Origin: DASTPP01 sp035762175
GTDB lineage: Bacteria; Myxococcota_A; Polyangia; Polyangiales; Polyangiaceae
Length of the DNA: 12,400 nt
Assembly (NCBI GenBank): GCA_035762175.1
Contig: DASTPP010000018.1
Coordinates: 1-12,400 of the forward strand
Reading direction: 5' to 3'
Part shown: in pieces, positions 6,948-12,400 of the stretch
Numbering within the stretch: position 1 is the first letter of the stretch
Layout of the letters: every line of letters begins with the position of its first letter
Made by a program: the position numbers and the translations under genes
The notes under the pieces: model-generated
Told to the model about the DNA's origin: nothing
Seen by the model: the letters and a program-made list of their open reading frames with translations, nothing else
Database searches by the model: none

Positions 6948-7633
6948 CCCCCGGGCGCCCGCCAGCCGCGGGGCTCGCGGGCCGCGCGGGCCCGCACCGC
7001 GAGCGCGAGCGGCGCGACGAGCGCGTAGAGGGCGAGCATCGAGGCGGCGTAGGCGGCGAGGGCGAGGGCCCGGCCGGCGCGGCGCCAGGCCCGCCAGGCC
7101 TCGTAGCGCGCGGCGCGGCGCAGGGCGCGGCGGGCGCCCCGCGGGCCCCCCGCGACGGCGGCGAGCAGCTCGCCCGTGTACGCCTCGTGCCGCCGCTCGT
7201 CGGCGACGACGGCCGCGAAGAGCGCGGCGGTCTTCGCGTCGCCGCCCGGGCGCCCGAGCACGTCGCGCCACGCCTCGAACTGGCCCCGGCCCCGCCGCTC
7301 GCCCCGGTGCACGAAGGCGAGAAAGCGCTCTTCGCCGAGCCGCTCGAAGAGCCGCTCGCTCGAGGGCCGCAGCGGCGGCGGGGCCTCGCCGCCGCCCTCG
7401 CGCCGCAGCTCGGCCGCGCGCCGCCAGAACATCGTGGCGTGCCGCGCCTCGTCGAGAGCGTGGCGCAGGTAGAGCGCGCGCCACGCCGGGTCGGCCGTGA
7501 GGGCGGCCGCCTCGCGCAGCTCGAACATGCTCTCTTGTTCGGCCAGCGCGAAGCCGTAGAGCTTGCCCGCGCGGCGGGCCGGCGTCCGGAACGCCCAGGG
7601 GCCGGTGAGGCGCGAGAGCAGCGGCGCGATCAC
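6941..7633 (-). CDS. Ferritin-like di-iron protein with C-terminal membrane helix
   Basis: A 230-residue protein, not identified as a named enzyme, with the hallmarks of a ferritin-like four-helix di-iron carboxylate protein. Helix 1 carries FALAEQESMFELRE (28-41, ligand candidate E32 or E34). Helix 2 carries HALDEARHATMFW with an E62-x2-H65 pair and a further H58 four residues earlier. Helix 3 has E112 or E120 as candidates. Helix 4 carries ADERRHEAY with E146-x2-H149. The ~30-residue hydrophobic stretch at about 188-214 is a probable transmembrane helix (or hairpin), followed by a basic tail, so the di-iron domain is likely held at the inner membrane facing the cytoplasm. The GTG start at 7633 shares a GTGA overlap with the upstream lipoprotein stop. 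Related folds include rubrerythrins, AurF-type N-oxygenases and hydroxylases; which chemistry applies here cannot be decided. Confidence 0.78.
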   Translation of the reverse strand: MIAPLLSRLTGPWAFRTPARRAGKLYGFALAEQESMFELREAAALTADPAWRALYLRHALDEARHATMFWRRAAELRREGGGEAPPPLRPSSERLFERLGEERFLAFVHRGERRGRGQFEAWRDVLGRPGGDAKTAALFAAVVADERRHEAYTGELLAAVAGGPRGARRALRRAARYEAWRAWRRAGRALALAAYAASMLALYALVAPLALAVRARAAREPRGWRAPGGA

Positions 7634-8349
7634 GGCGACGGCGCCCCCGCCGCGCCCTTCGGCTCGTAAGGCCCCTCGGCCCCCTGCGGCCCGAAGCGCC
7701 AGACGAGCTTCTTGCCGCTCGCGCGGAAGGCCTCGAGGCGCTTCGGCCCCTTGCGGTCGTAGTTGTTCAGGTAGTTGTGCCGGTGCGTTTCGCTGCCGGG
7801 CTGGGCCGCGGCGACGCCGAAGTGCAGCGCCAAGATGCGCGGGGGGTCGACCCAGACCGCCGCGTCGGGCCGCCAGGCGTTGTAGGCCTCGGCGAGCCCC
7901 TGGTAGAAGGCCACCGTGCCGCGGGTGTCGCCCGTGCGCGCGACGAGCTCGACCCAGCCGCGAAACATTTTCGCCTTTTCGACGAAATTCAGCGCCGGCG
8001 CCGGGGCCCCCGCGGCCACCCGCTCGAGCGCCTCGACCGCCCGCCCGTACGCCGCGACCTGGGCCGCCTCGACCGGGCACCGGTCGAACGACTCGTACGA
8101 GAAGAGCCCGACCTCGCGGTAGCCGAGCTCGCAGCGCTCGCCCACGAAGGCCTGCGCCGCCTCGATCGCCTGGCGCCCCGCCTCGGCGAGCGCGCCGGGG
8201 TCGGCGGGCGCCGGGGCGGGCGGCGGGGCGGCCGGCGCGGAGGCCGAGGCCGCGGGGCCGTCCGCCTGGGGCAGGTCGAGCGGGCGCACCGAGCAGCCCC
8301 CCGCGAGGCAGGCGGCCGCGAGGCTTGCGGCGCTCAGCGCGGCACGCAT
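7630..8349 (-). CDS. Putative lipoprotein of unknown function
   Basis: A 239-residue protein I do not recognise. It begins with a lipoprotein signal peptide (MRAALSAASLAAACLAGGC), with C19 as the likely lipidated cysteine; the -3 to -1 residues AGG are slightly off the commonest lipobox. An Ala/Pro linker (30-52) follows, then a folded domain rich in aromatic residues. C73 and C91 could form a disulfide in the periplasm. Notable segments are NFVEKAKMFRGWVELVARTG (121-140), AFYQGLAEAYNAWRPD (147-162) and HRHNYLNNYDRKGPKRL (189-205). The ATG at 8349 overlaps the end of the SGNH gene by 16 nt, and the stop overlaps the GTG of the ferritin-like gene, so it is an integral operon member. Being exported next to an SGNH enzyme, it may be an outer- or inner-membrane partner of that enzyme; this is inference. 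Confidence 0.8.
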   Translation of the reverse strand: MRAALSAASLAAACLAGGCSVRPLDLPQADGPAASASAPAAPPPAPAPADPGALAEAGRQAIEAAQAFVGERCELGYREVGLFSYESFDRCPVEAAQVAAYGRAVEALERVAAGAPAPALNFVEKAKMFRGWVELVARTGDTRGTVAFYQGLAEAYNAWRPDAAVWVDPPRILALHFGVAAAQPGSETHRHNYLNNYDRKGPKRLEAFRASGKKLVWRFGPQGAEGPYEPKGAAGAPSP

Positions 8350-10541
8350 CGCTTCACCCCCTGGTCTTCGACGCACGCGGCGGCCGCGCCGCACTCGGCG
8401 TCGGCCGCGCAGAGCTTCGAGCAGTGCAGGGCCGCGCCCGCGTTGACGTGTCCGGCCGGGCAGCGCGGGGCGCGCGCGGGGTCGCCCGAGGCGCACGCGA
8501 GCAGGCGCGCGCAGTCGCCGGCGAAGGTGCGCAGGCAGTCGGGGTCGGGCGCCGCCACCATGGTCGAGCAGTCCGGCTGGCCGCTCACCTGCCGGTGGCA
8601 GGCGCAGAGCGCGTCGCTCGCCGCGGCGTCGCCCGGCTTCGGCGGCGCGGCGCCCGCGGCGTCGACGAAGCCCATGTCGGGCACGACGCGGTCGCCGCCC
8701 CAGCGCACGACGAGCTTGCGGGGGCGGCCCTCCCAGCCGAACACGGCCTCGAGATCGGCCCCCGGCGGCGTCGGCGCGACCAGCGTCGCCGCGCCGTCGG
8801 CCACCGCCGCCGTCGCCTCGCCCAGGCCCCCGCGCGTCACCTCGAGGCCCGTGACCTTGGGGCCGTGCCAGGGGGCGCAGCGCACGTAGAGCCACTCGCG
8901 GAGCTTCTTCGCCGTGCAGCCCTCCGAGCCGAGCACGGCGATCTCCGGCGCCTTGTCCCAGGCCTCCGGCGGCGGCGGGCGCGAGCGCCCCTCGGCCAGC
9001 GCGACGAGCGGCGCGGGCGACTTGGCCGGCGGGCCCGCGCGCAGCGCCGCGGCGAGCGCCGCGGCCACGGCCTCGTGCCCCTTCGGCGTCATGTGCAGGT
9101 CGCCCGGCAGAAAGGCCCCGGGCTCGGCCGCCGCGAGCGCCTCGGTCGCGTCGAGCGCCGTCGCCCCCGCCCCGCGCACCGCCTCGAGCAGATCGTCGAC
9201 CAGGACGCGCGCCGGGCGCAGATCGACCGGGCCGCCCCGGTGCTTCGACCACTCGGCCTCCGAGACCATGACGTCGAGGGGCAGAAAGAGCAGCACGAAG
9301 CGCGCCCCCGCGGCCTCGGCGCGCGCCTTCGCGCCCAGCACGGCGCGGGCGAGCGGCGAGCTGGCGCGCGCGACCTCGAGCGGCTTGGCGAGCGTCGCCG
9401 ACAGGCGCGCCTCGAGCCGGTCGCGCTCGGAGAGCGCGCCCAAGATCTCGCGCGCCTCGGGCGAGTCGGCGGCCTCCTCGGCGCGCCGGCGCAGCTCGGC
9501 CTCGAGCCGCTGGCGCAGCCGCGCCGCCTCCCTCAGGTACTTGGCGCTCGCGGCGACCGGCCGCCCTTCTTCGCCGAAGCCCGGCACGACGATGTCGCCC
9601 GGGTTGCCGCCCGCGGCGCGGTAGAGCTCGCCCGGAGTCGGGGCGTACTCTTCGCCGGCGGGCTCGAAGCCCTCTTTGAGCTTGAGTTCGCGGAAGACGA
9701 GCGCCCGCACCCGGCTCTCGGCCGAGCGGGCGCTCTCGCGCGCGTACGCCGCCTCGGCCTCGTAGCCCGCGGCCTGCCGCTCGAGCTCGGCGACCGTCCG
9801 CGCCTGCTCGTCGCGCAGCGCCTCGGCCGAGGCGAGCAGGTCGCGCCAGGTGCCCTCGGACGGCGCGCCCTCGGCGTCGCGCTCGGGCCCGCCCGCGCGG
9901 TACCAGAGCTGGCGCGCCGCGTAGAACGCGTGCGAGCGGCCGAAGAGCCAGCCCCGCCCCGGGAACTCGACGACCGACGCGGGCGCCGTCTCGCGCCGCA
10001 CCGCCCAGCCGTCCCAGGCGACGTGCCGCCCGCGGTTCGGCCGCTCGGCCTCGAAGGCGTCGTTGGCGAAGTTGACGACGTACACCACGGTCTTCGGCTT
10101 GAGCTTCGGCGCGAGCTCGTCGATGACCTGCGCGAACTCGGGCGGGCCGTAGGTCGGCACGCCCGCGTTGTAGACCGGCGCCCCCAGCGCCCCGCCGAGC
10201 CGCGCGGCGAAGGCCTCTTCGGCCTCGACGCCCAGCCCGAAGGCCTGCGAGTCGCCGACGACCAAGACGCCCCCCTCGGCCCAGGGCCGGCCCGAAGCGC
10301 CCCGGTAGCCCGCCCCGTCGAGGCGCACGCGCGTGACGGCGCTGCCGCCGAAGCGCACCTTCGTCTCGGCGTCGGGCCGCAGGCGCAGCCCGCGGACGGG
10401 GTCGGCCGCGTAGACGTTCAGGTGCGGGAAGGCGCCGCCGTCGCGGGCGTAAAACGCGAGCTCGGCGAGCAAGAGGCCGAGGCCGAGGCCGGCCGCGGCG
10501 CGCCCGATCGGGCGCAGCGCACGGGGCAGGTGGGCGGACAT
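8334..10541 (-). CDS. Membrane-anchored SGNH hydrolase/acyltransferase with Cys-rich tail
   Basis: A 735-residue protein. One hydrophobic helix (about 15-31) after a basic start anchors it, with the rest expected in the periplasm. The SGNH core is split: block I VLVVGDSQAFGLG gives nucleophile S98, block II is YNAGVPTYG (N125), block III is VVNFANDAF (N160), and block V is GDLHMTPKGH with D481 and H483, a DxH arrangement like AlgJ/AlgX-type O-acetyl-handling enzymes. Between blocks III and V lies an insertion of ~250 residues with two charged, Ala-rich heptad-like stretches (about 230-288 and 333-383), probably coiled coil. Residues ~530-625 form a further domain with C542 and C555, and the last 90 residues hold 12 cysteines. 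The ATG at 10541 is preferred; a GTG two codons earlier (10547) is an alternative. Either esterase or acyltransferase chemistry is possible. Confidence 0.86.
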   Translation of the reverse strand: MSAHLPRALRPIGRAAAGLGLGLLLAELAFYARDGGAFPHLNVYAADPVRGLRLRPDAETKVRFGGSAVTRVRLDGAGYRGASGRPWAEGGVLVVGDSQAFGLGVEAEEAFAARLGGALGAPVYNAGVPTYGPPEFAQVIDELAPKLKPKTVVYVVNFANDAFEAERPNRGRHVAWDGWAVRRETAPASVVEFPGRGWLFGRSHAFYAARQLWYRAGGPERDAEGAPSEGTWRDLLASAEALRDEQARTVAELERQAAGYEAEAAYARESARSAESRVRALVFRELKLKEGFEPAGEEYAPTPGELYRAAGGNPGDIVVPGFGEEGRPVAASAKYLREAARLRQRLEAELRRRAEEAADSPEAREILGALSERDRLEARLSATLAKPLEVARASSPLARAVLGAKARAEAAGARFVLLFLPLDVMVSEAEWSKHRGGPVDLRPARVLVDDLLEAVRGAGATALDATEALAAAEPGAFLPGDLHMTPKGHEAVAAALAAALRAGPPAKSPAPLVALAEGRSRPPPPEAWDKAPEIAVLGSEGCTAKKLREWLYVRCAPWHGPKVTGLEVTRGGLGEATAAVADGAATLVAPTPPGADLEAVFGWEGRPRKLVVRWGGDRVVPDMGFVDAAGAAPPKPGDAAASDALCACHRQVSGQPDCSTMVAAPDPDCLRTFAGDCARLLACASGDPARAPRCPAGHVNAGAALHCSKLCAADAECGAAAACVEDQGVKRCVPR

Positions 10542-10571
10542 GGTCACCGGACGGCATACGGCCGGCGGGGC

Positions 10572-11468
<897 letters not shown>

Positions 11469-11476
11469 CGGCGTCG

Positions 11477-11482
11477 CCCCTA
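11477..11482 (-). promoter_or_regulatory. Shine-Dalgarno of the kinase gene
   Basis: On the minus strand TAGGGG lies 8 nt before the ATG at 11468. It directly abuts the palindrome at 11483-11497, so folding of that hairpin could affect access to this site. Confidence 0.55.
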
Positions 11483-11497
11483 GCCTACTGCGTAGGC
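11483..11497. promoter_or_regulatory. Palindrome GCCTAC-TGC-GTAGGC before the kinase gene
   Basis: A perfect 6+3+6 inverted repeat ends 15 nt upstream of the kinase start codon and directly abuts its Shine-Dalgarno. On the minus strand the right half also contains TAGGCT, a TAnnnT match to a -10 box, but the matching -35 region is poor. It may act as a transcription-factor operator or as a 5'-leader hairpin controlling translation of the whole operon. Confidence 0.5.
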
Positions 11498-11532
11498 CCT
11501 TCGGCTGGAACGCCCCCCGTCCCGCGCCCGCC

Positions 11533-11549
11533 CGGCCCTGCGCGGGCCG
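11533..11549. other. Hairpin in the divergent intergenic region
   Basis: CGGCCC (11533-11538) and GGGCCG (11544-11549) form a perfect six-base-pair stem around a TGCGC loop, in the middle of the gap between the kinase gene and the secreted-protein gene. No function is evident; it could serve either divergent transcript. Confidence 0.35.
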
Positions 11550-11650
11550 ATCCGCCCCGCCACGCGACCCCCTTCCCTTCTCTGCGAACGCTTCTGTAAG
11601 ATGCGCCCCAGATGCGCGAGAGCCAACGACAAGGTAGCCGAAGGTGCTCC

Positions 11651-11656
11651 TACAAT
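11651..11656 (+). promoter_or_regulatory. Putative -10 box (TACAAT) for the rightmost gene
   Basis: TACAAT is a five-of-six match to the sigma-70 -10 consensus and stands out in this GC-rich genome. It lies 34-39 nt upstream of the preferred GTG start at 11690. The best -35 candidate, ACGACA (11626-11631), is weak and has a 19-nt spacer. Two AAGGT copies (11631 and 11641) spaced 10 bp, about one helical turn, precede the box and could bind an activator. Confidence 0.5.
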
Positions 11657-11689
11657 GAGGGTACCCCCCCATCGAGAGTGGCGTCGCGC

Positions 11690-12400
11690 GTGCTAAGGCC
11701 CCACCTCGCCTACAGCTCGCTCGCGATGAGCGCCGTCGTGGCGGCCACGTCGCTCGGCGTGTTCTGGCCCCTCGAGCCCGAGGCCTACGCGCAGGCGGGG
11801 GGCGAGAAGGCCGGGGCGGGCGGCGCGCCCGCGGCGGCCGGGGCCGAGAAGGCGGGCGCCGGCGGCGCGGGGCAAGAGGGCGCCGAGAAGTCGGGCGCGG
11901 GCGGCGCGGCCCCGGCCGGCGAGAAGGCCGGCGAGAAGGCCGGCGAGAAGCAGGCGGCGCCGGCGCCGGCCGAGACGAAGGTCGTCATCTACGTCGAGGG
12001 CCCGAAGGCGGCCGACGTCAAGGCCGAGATCGAGAAGTCACTGCCCGCCGGGGTGACGGCCGTGCCCGAAGGCCCCTTCGTCGAGGCGCTCAAGAAGCAG
12101 GGGCTCGTGCCGGTCGGCAAGGGCATCAAGGGCGTGCGCGAGCGCGCCGACGCCGCGCCGAAGCTGCAGGCGGCCGCGCAGGAGGCCGGCGTGCAGGCGG
12201 CCATCGTCGCGACCGCGCCGGGGGCCAAGGGCGGCAAGTACGACGTCGCCATCCTCATCGTGCCGTCCGACAGCCCCCAGCCGCTCGCCTCGACCAACGT
12301 CAAGGCCGCCTCGAAGGGCGGCACGCAGCGCGCCGAGGCCATCGCCGGGGTCGTCAGCCCGGCCATCTCGGGCATCATCCCCATCGTGGCGCCGGCCCCC
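11690..12400 (+). CDS. Secreted repeat-containing protein of unknown function, 3' end missing
   Basis: An open frame of 237 codons running off the right edge. I do not recognise the family. The start is read as the GTG at 11690, with GAGAG about 11 nt upstream; GTG 11678 and ATG 11612 are in-frame alternatives. It gives a basic N-terminus (LRPH), a hydrophobic stretch (SSLAMSAVVAATSLGVF, 9-25) and a possible signal-peptidase site AYAQA|GG near residue 36, so the protein is probably exported. A low-complexity Glu/Lys/Ala/Gly region (37-90) follows, then an alpha/beta-looking domain beginning TKVVIYVEGPKAADVKAEIEK and containing GVQAAIVATAPG and KYDVAILIVPSD. A repeat linker ahead of a small periplasmic domain is common style in myxobacterial secreted proteins. 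It is divergent from the kinase operon and shares its 221-nt upstream region. Confidence 0.8.
   Translation, partial: MLRPHLAYSSLAMSAVVAATSLGVFWPLEPEAYAQAGGEKAGAGGAPAAAGAEKAGAGGAGQEGAEKSGAGGAAPAGEKAGEKAGEKQAAPAPAETKVVIYVEGPKAADVKAEIEKSLPAGVTAVPEGPFVEALKKQGLVPVGKGIKGVRERADAAPKLQAAAQEAGVQAAIVATAPGAKGGKYDVAILIVPSDSPQPLASTNVKAASKGGTQRAEAIAGVVSPAISGIIPIVAPAP
11804..11950 (+). repeat. Degenerate GAGAAG / Gly-Ala repeats in the secreted protein gene
   Basis: Three imperfect units of 36-42 nt begin with GAGAAG at 11804, 11846 and 11885 and each encode an EK(A/S)GAGGA segment. They are followed by a tight 12-nt repeat, GGCGAGAAGGCC, twice plus a partial third copy (11918-11950), encoding GEKA units. 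The repeats are in frame and form a flexible charged linker after the signal peptide. Confidence 0.8.

Noticed and set aside
5799..7484. A ~560-codon minus-strand frame overlapping the carbamoyltransferase and ferritin-like genes
   Set aside because: Arg/Ala-dominated composition in the wrong frame relative to two well-supported genes.
11627..11660. Words resembling 16S rRNA (ACAAGGTAGCCG, CTACAATG)
   Set aside because: The matches are only 8-12 nt, occur in the reverse order compared with 16S rRNA, and lack flanking similarity; matches this short are expected by chance.
11469..11672. A 68-residue N-terminal extension of the kinase (start at 11672)
   Set aside because: It passes through the palindrome, hairpin and TACAAT region, has no family similarity, and a start with a Shine-Dalgarno exists at 11468 just before the kinase fold.

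Overview
This is a very GC-rich window (by eye well above 70% G+C, with a strong G/C third-position bias). The long Ala/Pro-rich IF2 linker, a 'Hanks-type' Ser/Thr kinase, a cysteine-rich secreted module and secreted low-complexity proteins together suggest a member of the Myxococcota, most likely class Polyangia. That placement is inferred from gene style and composition, not from a phylogenetic marker search.

Layout. The left third (1-3284, + strand) is the tail of a translation operon: the C-terminal ~800 residues of translation initiation factor IF2 (infB, cut by the left edge), a DUF503/YlxP protein, and ribosome-binding factor A (rbfA), whose start overlaps the end of ylxP. After an 86-nt gap with its own Shine-Dalgarno comes a GH57 alpha-glucan branching enzyme (3371-4981, +), where truB often follows rbfA in other bacteria. 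It converges with the next block across a 31-nt gap.

The centre and right (5013-11468) is one compact minus-strand operon of six genes, transcribed right to left: a soluble Ser/Thr protein kinase; a membrane-anchored SGNH (GDSL-like) hydrolase/acyltransferase with a coiled-coil insertion and a 12-Cys tail; a lipoprotein of unknown function; a ferritin-like di-iron protein with a C-terminal membrane helix; a NodU/CmcH-type O-carbamoyltransferase; and a 64-residue DUF5989 membrane protein. The junctions are a 30-nt gap, a 16-nt overlap, a GTGA overlap, a 3-nt gap and a second GTGA overlap, so the genes are almost certainly co-transcribed and translationally coupled. O-carbamoyltransferases are known to travel with small DUF5989/SxtK-like proteins. 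The addition of a kinase, an SGNH enzyme, a lipoprotein and a membrane ferritin-like protein is the most interesting feature here. My working model, an inference only, is a kinase-regulated envelope system that makes and modifies (carbamoylates, possibly acylates or oxidises) a glycan or small molecule.

The last 0.9 kb holds a 221-nt divergent intergenic region (11469-11689), relatively AT-rich for this genome, with inverted repeats and a TACAAT -10-like box. It is followed by the 5' part of a secreted protein with degenerate Glu-Lys-Ala-Gly repeats that runs off the right edge. No tRNA, rRNA, IS element, CRISPR array or integrase was seen.
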